DNA from: Telmatactis stephensoni
Lineage: Eukaryota; Cnidaria; Anthozoa; Actiniaria; Isophelliidae
NCBI GenBank assembly: GCA_029948255.1
Contig: JALIZF010001641.1
Span: 310,001-374,000, forward strand
Direction: 5' to 3'
Length of the DNA stretch: 64,000 bases
The notes beneath the pieces are model-generated. The model searched no databases and was not told the origin of the DNA. It saw nothing but the letters and a program-made list of their open reading frames with translations. Numbering within the stretch: position 1 is the first letter of the stretch; every line of letters starts with the position of its first letter. The position numbers and the translations under genes are program-made. Below, piece by piece: positions 32,640 to 43,678 of the stretch.

Positions 32640-32890
32640 GTAATAAAAAAACAATGACAATAACAAAAAAATGACAATAAAAATAACAATTACAATAATA
32701 ATGAAAACAATCATAATGACAAAAACAATGACGAAAACAATAACAATTACAGTGACAATGACAATACTAGTGACAATAATAACGTACCAATTAATGACAA
32801 CAATGACAGTGACAACAATGACAATAACAATGATAATTAAAATGACAATAACAATACAATAAAGACAATAACAATAACAATAACAATCGA
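32640..32890. repeat. (ACAATR)n-like simple repeat
   Basis: Imperfect ACAATA/ACAATG units over 250 bp. ORFs rich in Thr, Ile and Met here are artefacts. Confidence 0.92.
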
Positions 32891-33419
32891 CTCCGGGAAC
32901 TCACAATAAGTCCAACGTAATAATTCCACGTTATTTATGTAAAAAAATTAGTAGCTAGTATACAGCTAATCACTTAATGGACACCTAGGCTACGTCCAAA
33001 GTATTGCGGTAAATCTAATCACGCTTCCTTTGTTTTGCCTCCCTTTTTTGTGGATTTCATACCTTAGACAAAAGAAGGACGCCGTTTTATTGTAGGTGGT
33101 GCGTAACCGTAGAAAAAGATGTATATATTTTCAAATTTCTGCAGATAAGTGTTGATGACGGTTGGCACAGTAGTTACCATATAAGGCAAACCAAGAAACG
33201 ATAATTGTCAAACAAAATTTTAATATTTATTTCGATTGCGTCATCGTTGTATACAGCAAGAATACATGCAGTGCAACCGGAAAAACTTGTTTATTTAGGA
33301 AAATATAATCGCTATATTACGAACACTCTGATTGGTCAAGAATCGTGTGTGATTACAGCACATGCCCACTGATGACATCTCAATTACGCGTGCTCTGATT
33401 GGCTGAATATATATATAAT

Positions 33420-33870
33420 ATATAGAGAGAGAATAAGTGAAGAGGTGTTCTGTCCAACGATGCACTCCCAGTAAAAGGATCCTTGAGGATTCACAGTCTG
33501 CACTTCATAGAAATATCTTGAATTTAGTTGAAAGAGAAGGCAGGCAACTTCTAATGTCCACAAAAGCTTTAATAAAGACGTTTCGACCTTCGGTCTTCTT
33601 CAGTAAAAGTAAAATTAAATAAGGTAAAATAAAACTATTAAAAAATATGTACAAGGTAAAAGAAGGGGATGGTGAATGGCACAAAATGCAAGGTCTATTT
33701 ATACTAATTAAGTCATTAATATTCAATTTCAAAAAACGTGGGAATGAACCACTTATTTTGCAAAGGGAGCTAAAATTAAAATTAAAAATTTCTTCTCTTT
33801 CAACTAAAATTAAAATTAAAAATTTCTTCTCTTTCAACTAAATTCAAGATATATAATATATATATATATA
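33420..33870 (-). mobile_element. Penelope-like element terminal remnant (tentative)
   Basis: Minus-strand CTGAAGAAGACCGAAGGTCG, then AAACGTCTTTATTAAAG, is the sort of hairpin-bearing motif found in terminal repeats of Penelope-like retroelements. TTGAATTTAGTTGAAAGAGA and its inverse flank the block (33518 and 33826). No coding part was found. Confidence 0.4.
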
Positions 33871-34112
33871 AACAGTTCCATTTTTCCGTGGGTCTGCATT
33901 CTAACAGATACACTGAAGATGTCAAAATGTGATGAGAACAATCGTCACGCAACTCGACTTCATCTCGTGGCGTACTTTTTTTCTCACCACATTTTGACGT
34001 CATCTGTGCATCTAATTAGAGTACACACGCACGGCAAAATGGAATCTATTTGTTAATTATTCCTCGTACAAACTGTGATTTTAATTTTACTTTGTTCTTT
34101 TTTTCTTATCAG

Positions 34113-34342
34113 TGGTCGATTGGGAAGCCTACGAGAACTACTGGTGTACAGAGCAGTTCAGACAGCTCCTTGCCAATTATAAGGACAAGAACTCCTGCAA
34201 GATTTTGTGTATAAATACTGCGGGTTGTACAGCTTTAGAATGGTGGACAGGGGGAAAATGTTACCTTTGTACCAAACCAGTGAACGGAAAGCAAATTTGG
34301 GTGGACCCGACAATAAGCCGCAATGTGATGATAAAGCCTTAA
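34113..34342 (+). CDS. Terminal Cys-rich (PAN/Apple-like) exon, copy 2
   Basis: After tttttttcttatcag, 76 codons to TAA, phase 1 entry. Cysteines fall in YWC, SCKILC, GCTALEWW and CYLCTK, a pattern like a compact PAN/Apple fold. This is the exon that is wrecked in copy 1. Confidence 0.82.
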
Positions 34343-34374
34343 TGTTTTAAAACTTTCTTAGGTATCATTCGTAT

Positions 34375-34535
34375 TTCAAAACAAAACAAAAAACAACCCA
34401 ACCCAAACCGACCCGACCCAACCCGACCCGACCCGACCCAAACCGATCCGACTCGACTCGACCCGACCCGACCCGACCCGACCCGACCCAACCCAACCCG
34501 ACCCAACCCAACCCAACCCAACCCAACCCAATCCA
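34375..34535. repeat. (ACCCR)n pentanucleotide repeat
   Basis: Alternating ACCCA and ACCCG units, about 30 copies, starting 30 bp past the copy-2 stop codon. Confidence 0.92.
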
Positions 34536-34888
34536 AAAGGCCCTGATTATGTTAAGGCGAGTTGTTCCTGTTAGCCGGGAGAAATCTTTGTTTTCTTCTA
34601 AACAGCCCCTAACCTCATTTCAGTAGGCTGGCTTGCATGTTCGGGAAGGGCGAGACAAGAAATGTGCGTGGTCATCAAATGAACTTACAAAATAGACTAA
34701 ACGTTGTGGTTTTCGCTAAAATAAGTTTAGTACCAATCAGAAAAATGAGAAATCTAGAGAGACTTTCAGTGTTAAGGTAATTGCCGCAAAAAATTATCCC
34801 AATTTCATTAAACTGGAGCTTATTCCTCAACGAATAGTCACTAAAGAAATTCAGACACATATAATACACCGATCCCGGCTTTGCTTGA

Positions 34889-35188
34889 ATGGCTACTAAA
34901 CGAACAATGGATGGTTTTCCCAATGGAATATTAAATGTCCGAGCAACAAAACTCGAATTCGAAGATGTTTTAGAAATTATCGCACGTTTTCTTGATGTTC
35001 CTTTAGAATGCACTCAATATCAGACAGACCTTTACAAATTTCAGCAATCGGGTGTCTGTATCAGGTTGTACATCAAAAAACATGTTAGCTTGTCCGACGT
35101 AGCAACAGTAACTTCGGAGGTAGAACAATGGATGCGGGATCGGTGTATTGAAATCTTCGTCTACGATGATACAATAGTAGAATGTTAA
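34889..35188 (+). CDS. Hypothetical 99-aa ORF
   Basis: The ORF starts MATKRTMDGFPNGILNV and ends IEIFVYDDTIVEC. Composition is protein-like: mixed, not repeat-derived, with alternating hydrophobic segments. No family was recognised. It lies 550 bp after copy 2, alone, with no clear splice partners. It could be a small intronless gene, an exon or a chance ORF. Confidence 0.35.
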   Translation: MATKRTMDGFPNGILNVRATKLEFEDVLEIIARFLDVPLECTQYQTDLYKFQQSGVCIRLYIKKHVSLSDVATVTSEVEQWMRDRCIEIFVYDDTIVEC

Positions 35189-35739
35189 GCACCGCACGGG
35201 CCGGATAGTGCACAAGTGAAAGACATGCCCGGGCAAGATCGTTAAGGGAATTTATAACAAAAGAACAGATAACCATTTGCATACTCCTCATCCATTCATA
35301 ACGCACTAATAGTCCTATCTAAAGGGGAGGAGGAGTGGAGGGATCCTAGCTAACGAGGAGCTAAGTGGAGGGTTGTGCACTAATCCTCCTAACTAGAGGG
35401 GTAGGGGTGGTCTACATGGATTGCGCATGCGCACTTGCGCACTATCCGGTGGTTAACATGCTACGTACAACTACACTTGTCTTCTGATTGGTTAATAATA
35501 TCCGTCGACCAATTAGGAGAAGAAAAAGGTTTAACTTAAGATACAGATCCTATTAATAGATATAATTATAATTACTATTATTATCATTAATTATAATTAC
35601 TATTAATATCATTATTATTATTACATAAATATCTAATTGTTATTGTTATTATCAATAGACTTAGAGCTCGGACATTAGATGATATATGAGTGAACGTATC
35701 AACTCATCCTTAGGTCATTCGCCCGTATTGATCCTGGTT

Positions 35740-35895
35740 TTAAAGAGGATGCTCTTGATTAGCAAGCGTTTCTTTGAGGTGCATTGGGTTTAAAGGGGAT
35801 TGGGTTTCCTGTGTTTTTGTTTACACAGGAAACCCAATTCTCTCTCCTTTTCCTCTAAAGAAACGCTTGCTACGCAGGCTAGCTCTTGAATAACT
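35740..35895. mobile_element. Foldback element
   Basis: AGCAAGCGTTTCTTT and inverse AAAGAAACGCTTGCT are the outer arms. GATTGGGTTTCCTGTG and CACAGGAAACCCAATT form the inner hairpin. Confidence 0.75.
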
Positions 35896-36121
35896 GAAGG
35901 GATCCTAAAAAAAATGACCTAAATGAATTTTGGTTGATATCCAGAGATATTGATATCCATAGGAAATATATACGATTTTGGGCCACTTTAGAAAACAGTT
36001 GAGAAATCATCTAATCAGTCAATTAAGCCGTTTTCTTCGGGAACTCTTCAAGTTTTTATTATTCTATAACTTAGTAATGAAATATAGAAACTTGTGTAGA
36101 ATTGAAAATGCTCGGAAAAAA

Positions 36122-36200
36122 ATCCGAGCCCCCAGCGGGAATCGAACCCACGACCCTCCAATAACCGGTTGGATGCTCTAACCACTGAGCTATGGGTGAC
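36122..36200 (-). tRNA. tRNA-like sequence (pseudogene or SINE head)
   Basis: On the minus strand TAGCTCAGTGGTTAGAGCAT is a good D-arm/A box, TCCAACCGGTTATTGGA folds as an anticodon arm (loop anticodon GGT, which would read Thr), and GTGGGTTCGATTCCCGC is a good T-arm/B box. The acceptor stem has about two mismatches and an oligo-T run follows. It is more likely a tRNA pseudogene or SINE head than a working tRNA. Confidence 0.5.
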
Positions 36201-36714
36201 TCATATGGTGAGCGGGTCATGAGCTGGGTATAGTCACAGGACTTGCATCTCGCAGGTACACAGCGACACCAATTAATTAATTTAGTATCAATTAATCCGT
36301 ATCCTTGCAAAATCTGAAACTATTTAGAACTGTTTCTTTACGTAGGTAAAAACTTAAAAAGGCTTTAATTAGAATTTGTAGAATTGATTTACATTGCATT
36401 GAATGTAAATTGAATTTGTAGAATTGATTAAGGATTAGAACGTTTTTCGAGCTATTTCTACTTTATTTACAAGCATGCAGTTGTAAAACAGGGATTTCAG
36501 CAACCAATAAAAACTTAAAACTTGTCCAGAACGATGTCAAAGGTTTTATCTTTTCAGCCTTATTTCTATCTCACGGGGAAAATTCTGAAACGTCTAGGTG
36601 CCGCAAACTTTGATTGCAAGCGAATTTTGGTTCAGGCACCGTGAGCAATCTTCTCTAAGAAGAGAAGACGCCATACTAGCCATGTACATACCTAACTGTT
36701 GTAATTAAATACAT

Positions 36715-36905
36715 GGAGGAGCAAGGATGGTACAGTTGGTTAGTGCGCGGCCTTCGGTGCAAGAGGTCCATGCAGAGTTCGATCCCCGGATCTCACATCC
36801 TTGTTTCAACTTCTTTCCTTTCTGTGTAACTTTAAGTAGCTTTAAATACCCTTGAAACGGAGCACTGACGGAGAGAGGGGAGTAAAATGAGCGCACCGTC
36901 GACCT
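36715..36905 (+). mobile_element. tRNA-derived SINE
   Basis: A box GGTACAGTTGGTTAGTGCGC and B box GAGTTCGATCCCC about 33 bp later, then a body with TAGCTTTAAATACCC. It shares its body with the fragment at 32340-32450. Confidence 0.7.
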
Positions 36906-37419
36906 CAAGTTTATCAGTTACTCAAATTACTGTCACGAGTTACTCGACGTAAAATATTGTCGCTTTACTTTACTTTTACTTTATACCAGCGTCTAAAAAA
37001 ATTTGAACTGCTGGTTCGAACCAAAATGACCTAAAGCACTCAACACATGAGAGCCAGCCGAATATTAAGGCTTTAACTAGAGCCCATTTAGACGGGAAAC
37101 TGAAATAAAGGACAAGGCAAGGATGATTTTTGTCAAGGATAATTCTATTTTTCGGCAAGGTAACGATGGCTTACACGCACGTGTAGTCTTGCATATTTTT
37201 GGAAACTGTCAGAGAACACTTTTGTAAAGAGCACAACTGAACGTGCGCAATAGCATTCACGCATGCTCTATGAGACAATTTTCTATCGTCCAGGCAAGGT
37301 AAGCCGTTTACAGGAGTGTGTAATTTGACAAGGTGCCATATTCGTCGCTAAAAGGGCCTCATCCACACGTAGTCCCAAATCCAAAATATGGATCGGTAAG
37401 GCAAGGGAGAACGCTGTTT

Positions 37420-37740
37420 ACACAGAGGTGTCTGTATAACAGGCTTTATCCCACACCATAGAAAATACAGCCAATCAGAAAGTGGGAAAGCCGTGGTATA
37501 TTCGGTGGTATTACACTGATCCTTCCCATGACACATTGCGTCAATTGCTGTATTTTCTCTGGCGTGGGATAAAATAGTTATACAATGGTTTCTTGTGGCA
37601 TACTGTGAACATCCCACTCGTCACTTGTATTTTCTTTGTATACACACTCGCCTAAAGGCTCGTGTGTATACTAGAAAATACAAGTGACTCGTGGGACATT
37701 CCACGGTATGCCACTCTAAACCATTGTATAACTACTAGTT
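37420..37740. mobile_element. Nested foldback elements
   Basis: Two overlapping inverted repeats. One pairs TTATCCCACACCATAGAAAA with TTTTCTCTGGCGTGGGATAA. The other pairs CATCCCACTCGTCACTTGTA with TACAAGTGACTCGTGGGACA, with a hairpin (TGTATACACACTCGCC) at its centre. Confidence 0.75.
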
Positions 37741-38029
37741 ATTATAGAGCTGTCCATATTTTTTGTCCATATTGAAAATACCCATATTATCAGATACCTT
37801 TATCAAATCCAGTGTTGTCCGCACTACATAGATGGGTTATCTTTATATATGCATATGGTGTCTGTACTTCGATTCAGTATTTATGATAGATTTATTCGTA
37901 TTTTATAAAATATTTGAGATATAACGCGCGCGCTGATTGGCTGGCTACCATGTTTATATCAGTGGACAGAGACATGGCTCGCTCAAAGAACGTCGAAAAC
38001 ATTCTATAAAAGCAATATAAAACGATCGC

Positions 38030-38195
38030 TTATGTCTCTGTACTGTGATATAAACACTCTGGAAGATGTAGAGCACTCGAAAAGCAAGAGAAACACTCGG
38101 CTACGCCTCGTGTTCCTAACTGAGCTTGCTTTTATCTTGCTCTACATCTTCCATCGTGTTTATATCACAGAACAGAGACATGCGCGCGCGTTTTA
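38030..38195. mobile_element. Foldback element
   Basis: CTGTGATATAAACACTCTGG, AAGATGTAGAG and AAAAGCAAG are answered by CTTGCTTTTATC, CTCTACATCTT and CGTGTTTATATCACAG. Confidence 0.8.
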
Positions 38196-38199
38196 TATT

Positions 38200-38480
38200 T
38201 CTTAAATATAGATGTTCGTATTATAGAGCTGAACGTATTATAGAGATGTCCGTATTATAGAGGTGTCCGTATTATAGAGGTGTCTGTATTATAGAGGTGA
38301 ACGTATAGAGATGTCTGTATTATAGAGGTGTCCGTATTATAGAGGTGTCCGTATTATAGAGGTGAACGTATAGAGATGTCTGTATTATAGAGGTGTCCGT
38401 ATTATAGAGGTGTCCGTATTATAGAGGTGAACGTATAGAGATGTCTGTATTATAGAGGTGTCCGTATTATAGATGTATCT
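38200..38480. repeat. Minisatellite, GTCCGTATTATAGAGGT unit
   Basis: Tandem 17-mers with a higher-order pattern (GAACGTATAGAGATGTCTGT inserted at regular spacing). Scattered, diverged copies reach about 38880. Confidence 0.9.
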
Positions 38481-41400
38481 ACATGGTGCCCATGCTATTT
38501 GCCGGTACTATGAAAGTACCCGTATTATCGAGCAGTGTTGTTCGTACTAAAGTCGTCTATATTATATAGGGTGAGAGCCTTGTAGAGGTGTTAGTTGTCT
38601 GTCCGTGTCATAATCTAGGTGTCTTTACTATAGAGACCTCGCAGGGTTATTTTGTTTGAGGGTTGGTGGGGAAATGGGAGGGAGGGGAGGGAAGGGAAGC
38701 TACTCACAGATGCGTTCTAAAATACTTCTAAATTAAATATTGGAGGGCTACAGCCTCGGAGCCGGCCCACCTCTGGTCTAAGTATTATAGATGTGTTGGT
38801 ATTATTAAAGTGTCTGTATTATCGAAGTGTATTTATTATAGAGGTACCCATGCATATTGTAAGTTGTCCGTATAATATAGTTGGGATTGTAAGAAGAATA
38901 CAGCTATAATATAGTAGGGATTGTAAGAAGAATACAGCTGGATGGCACTGAACAAGGTCTAGCCAGGTGACGTCCAGAACGAATATCCCTGCTCCACGAC
39001 ATTTCACTGATTCTCCACAAGTCTTAATTACGAAAAAATAAGAATGATTTTCTTTTCTATCGAATAATCGAATTATTTCGCAGATTTGCTAATGTTTTTC
39101 GCCGAACCTATTTTATGATTCGGCTTTTTTCGGTGAATTAATGAAATTAAAACAGGTGTCTAACTGTCCAAGCACAAGTCGTCTTAATTGGGTGTAAGTG
39201 AAGTTCTAAACAGCTGGTCTTAATGCCTTCTTTGCCTCTTACTGTTCCCAATAAAAGATTCTGTGATATTCGTCTTAGAAAAAGCATCTAATGGAAGCCA
39301 TGGGAGGAAGAATATCCGGCCAGGTGGAAAACGAAAAGAGAAATTCAGAGAAAATTTTCACATATATTGTGGTGTGGTATATCAAGTGGGTTTTCGATGA
39401 TATGAAAATACTCAGAAAGAAAGCTAAACCCAAATCAGTTTCTTTCAAAAGATCCTAGTGATGTTAGCCAAGCCTTGGACTCTGTTTATATACCGCTTTT
39501 TTAAAATCTTGGGTCTAGCCGTCTTAGACAGGCAGATATAAGTATAAATTCCGAGACTTCTGTCGGAAAAGTAAACCTTTTCTCGTCGACGCGAAAAAGG
39601 ACCTCCGAGATTGCGCCGGTTTCTTTTTGTCAACATTTCATCTTGACTTACTATTAAATATTTGACTTTGAAGACATAATTGTATTTTCAACTTAATCCA
39701 TTCATTGTCTGTAATTACAGAGGTCCACAAAAGTCAACTCTAAAATGACCACCACCAGCACAAAAGAGCATTAATTTGTAGAGCCGGACTGAAATTTGCT
39801 TTCGAGTCAAAATAGATTTCATTGTCTGTTCTCTGCTTCTTTTAAACTTAAGGCCTTTCTGGGTTTTTAATTTTGATTTTTTTCAATGTAAATATTGTGA
39901 AACAACTGGTTTGAATGTTATATTCAAGTTTTTTTTACGTATGTGGAACACAGGAAGTTGGAGTGGGAGCGAAAATAGAAATACCCCAGCCTTCGGCATT
40001 GGACAAAGTCAAACTTAAATTACTCTTCATAATTTTCAACTAGCAAGGCTTATAATGACTTATATGGCCTTGGGGATATTAGAACCTCACTCGTGAGCAA
40101 TACGAAAATGATTACATCACTAGCGACGATGTTGTTCCAATGATCGGCCTTTTTGGGAAGGTTTTGATGTTGAATGTTTTACCGGGTCTTAAATAGCTCC
40201 TTTTAATTGGTTTTGAAAGCTTTTTCATTGGACTTAATGAACTAGCTTTTAACGGCTTTGATAATATTGGATCTTGGGGTGAGGGCTTCGGATCAAAATG
40301 TCAGCCGTTTTCGGCAGCGGCTCTTTAAAAGTTTATACTCGTTTTTAAATTTCCCGATGATATTGATTTAGATTGGATTGTTTTTCTTCTACTTTAACAC
40401 TCGGCCACCTTTATTTAAACTATTCATTCAATTCTGTTTAAACGGTAGAACGAAAACAGTAATTAACAATATAAGGAAACAACGCTTGATGTGCCAATTA
40501 CAACACAATTCAAATCAAACACTACATACAGTCAAGAGTTCCTTTAATTTTGTATAGCATACTGTAATGTTTTTGAAGGAAGAAAATAATTTGAGGAAAG
40601 CATGTAAAAAGAATAAAAAAGCAAATCATGGTAATAGTAAAAAAAAGGAAAAGTATAAAAAAGAGAGAGAGAAATTATGCAACACAGTCAAACTGCGCTG
40701 TGGAAAACAGTTTAATTCCACTCCGGCAAAATTATCACTGAATTCTTATTAAAAAATCTGTTAAACAGGAAATATTCATATATGAAAGATTGAAACAACA
40801 ATTATCACATACGTTTTGGTTCAAATTCAAGTTTGTTTTATTGAAAGAAAAGAAAACGAAGTACAATTAATTATCGGAAATTAGGAAACTTTATTCAGCC
40901 TGTTTATCATAGTTTCAGGATCTCAAAAACCCAGAGATGAAAAAGAATTCATGTCTTCCACTTATAATTCAAATTTTCACTAAAATGCATTCAAGTGAAG
41001 TCGTTTAGTGTCTATGGAATAAGAGCGCCATGCATGCCTTATTTTTAAGGCATGAAAGACAATTTACAGCCAGTTTTAAGGTAAAAACTATCTTGTACTT
41101 TAATATATGGTTTTAAGCAGTCTATAATGCTCATCAATATGACATTTAAAGCTATTTAATACCAACTGTGCAATAAACAAAATTTAACCGAGCAAGACTA
41201 AGTCCGAATGAATTGATCACGTGCATCTGTTTACCATATAAGGCAAGAATAGCAAATTCATAATAATTTACCAAAAACATGAATTTCTTGATTTACTTTG
41301 CTTAATATTTTTCTTCAAGAATACACAATGATGCTACAGTGCGAATAGAGTGCAAAATGTCAAATGAAAATATTTTGTTTCTTTTGGTCAGTCTACTCTT

Positions 41401-43272
41401 GAATCAAGTCCAATCATTGTAATGCATTAATCATTATAAATTCGACTTTCTTTATTTTTTGGCAGTTGCTGTTATTGCTGTTGGTATTGTTGATGTTTTT
41501 GTTGACTAGTTTCTCTGCCATAATGATTATCTTAGTTGCTATAGGTTTGCTGTAACTAATTAAGAGAGAGGTTTTTACACGTTCAAGCATTGAGCAACAA
41601 AAACACTCAGTCGAAGAATAGGTGTTGTACAAAGCTAAAGTTATTTCTTTCAGAAAGTTTAGGTTGTTTGTGGTTGGTTTAGGTTGAGAAAAGTCAAATT
41701 TAAGTGTTAATCCAAAGTGAAATTTGAATTCAAAATGAGGTTTAGGTCTCCAGTCACTTATTTGCCATATATATTCTTTACATTAAGCTAGAAAGTTGTT
41801 AAATTTTGAAATAAAAATGCAAGATAACAACTTTGTACAATTCCAAAGACTGATTTTAACTGGCATTTTATCTTATTAAATCAGTTTCTAACTGGCGATA
41901 GTAAAATTTGAGTGTTAATCCAAAGCGAAAATTTGAATCAAAACTTGCAAGAAGGTCTAGGTTTTAGCACTTTTAGACATTATTACTCGATATTGAAAAA
42001 AATCTCCTCTTACACAGTATTCTTGTTGATGCTATGACCACCCTTGTATGTTGCAATTGACCAGTTTTGCAGAGGGCCCCCTCTATTAACTCTGGCAGAA
42101 TGGAGTTGATCCTAAACGACCATAGCTGCATGCATTTTAAAAGTAACTTCATGCTGAATTCTAAACTTCGAATTTTAAGTATTGAACAGTTTAATTTAAT
42201 TTTTCATCACTTCGCTTCCTTTACTTTGCTTTCTCCTCCAACGCGTTTGATAACTATTAAAACTTTTGTATATTATATTGTATTACTATATTTTTCTTAA
42301 TTTTTAAAAGCAACGGATTTTTTTCTCTTCTAGTTATACTTTTTAATTAACATTTACCTAGACCAAGAAAAATAGATCAAATAGATTGGAAAATATAGCA
42401 GGGAATTAAGGGAGTTAGCCGTTAAAGGCGATTAGTGATTAATTTTTACCCTAATTTTTATCCCCGTACAAGATGAAGCAACGATTACTGATTGAAGCTG
42501 AAAATGGGTGGGAAGAAGATTGTTAATATGGACTTAGCGGGCGATTAAGGAACTTTACACTAAAGAATTCTAACGGAAAGACGAGAGCAGTATTATAGCT
42601 CTCCGTCTAGCCTGTCCTAATTGAGGAAAGAAGATAAAAATAGAATTAAATGGACTTTACTCTGACTAATCTTGTAAAACTAGCTGAAGGGTCGTAGATC
42701 GATGGTTGGAAAAGTATGTACTGAATTGATTTGATTCTGGAGTTGAAAAAAATTGAAACGTTACGAATGAATTAATGTTTTGATTTTCTGAATTTTCGTT
42801 TGCCCTCTGGACTGTCAATGACTGCAAGTGGCCTATGAATGGAAGTGAACACATAGTTTGGACGTCTATAAGTTTTTGTAGATCACACTTTGTAATAGTC
42901 TATCTTGGCTGCATATCCGTAAGCTTCTTGCCTTGCCTGCATTCCAGCGTATTTAAGAAGCTAAAGAAAATATCTCAGATCAGTCCATATTTATTGGAAT
43001 AAGCTATTAATGTAGGATAAATAAACAGCAAACCATCCCATAGGAAATCCCTAAGGGCAGTGTGCTTTAGTGGGATAATAGGATAGAAAAGAAGCTAGAG
43101 CGATGCGTACTAAATTAAAAACTGTTCAGGTTTCTGAACTTTCAGATTTCGTATTGTTTGATTAATTTGAACTCGAATGCTTCAGGAAGGGGCCGACTAA
43201 ACACATATCACTCTGTTGAGCTAAGAGTTGTCCCTAGGTAGTATGTAAGAGTTCGTGAAAAACTGTCCGTAC

Positions 43273-43532
43273 AATAGACGACTTTCAAAAATGGCGGGCT
43301 CATTGTTCACGATAACGAGGCCAGAAAGGCCTCCAAAACCAACATCGCATCAAATGATTCTAAATATATAAAAATTATCCTGTAAAATGCACATAAAATA
43401 GGTATTTTAAAAGGAAAAGGAACATATCGTCTTTGATAGCTATAGAAGTGTCGCCACGCTTATTTTCTGGTAACAAGGCCTTTGTGGCCTCGTTCTCATG
43501 TACTAGGCCGCCATTTTTGAAAGTCGTCTATT
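43273..43532. mobile_element. Foldback element with ~25-bp near-perfect ends
   Basis: AATAGACGACTTTCAAAAAT, then GGCGG, and inverse CCGCCATTTTTGAAAGTCGT, then CTATT. The internal sequence is related to 23407-23622. Confidence 0.8.
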
Positions 43533-43606
43533 CATGACATTTTTTCCATACACAAGGGGGAAAAGTAACAGCTAACGCAAAAATTAAATTCTAGGAAAAT
43601 GCGAGG

Positions 43607-43609
<3 letters not shown>

Positions 43610-43673
<64 letters not shown>
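43610..43673. repeat. (GA)n microsatellite
   Basis: About 32 uninterrupted GA units. Confidence 0.97.

Positions 43674-43678
<5 letters not shown>

Larger units (their letters stand above)
10886..34342 (+). other. Gene copy 2: PAN-EGF2-EMI-EGF3-Cys-rich secreted protein
   Basis: Gene-level span of ten exons: 10886-11279, 11546-11660, 13803-13916, 15093-15147, 23008-23106, 24096-24205, 28654-28767, 31065-31178, 32518-32631 and 34113-34342, roughly 485 codons. All junctions from 11660 on agree in phase. The first junction does not (see that exon). The signal peptide and disulphide-rich modules indicate an extracellular protein. Two large transposons lie in introns and leave the exons intact. 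PAN and EMI modules mediate protein or carbohydrate contacts and multimer formation in other families; the actual role here is unknown. Confidence 0.8.

Noticed and set aside
32671..32862. 63-codon Thr/Ile/Met ORF
   Set aside because: ACAATR simple repeat.
34375..34535. Possible interstitial telomere tract
   Set aside because: The unit is ACCCR, not the animal TTAGGG/CCCTAA repeat.
36071..36310. Minus-strand ORF with AQWLEHPTGYWRVVGSIPAG
   Set aside because: Translation of a tRNA-like sequence; a well-known false protein in genome annotations.
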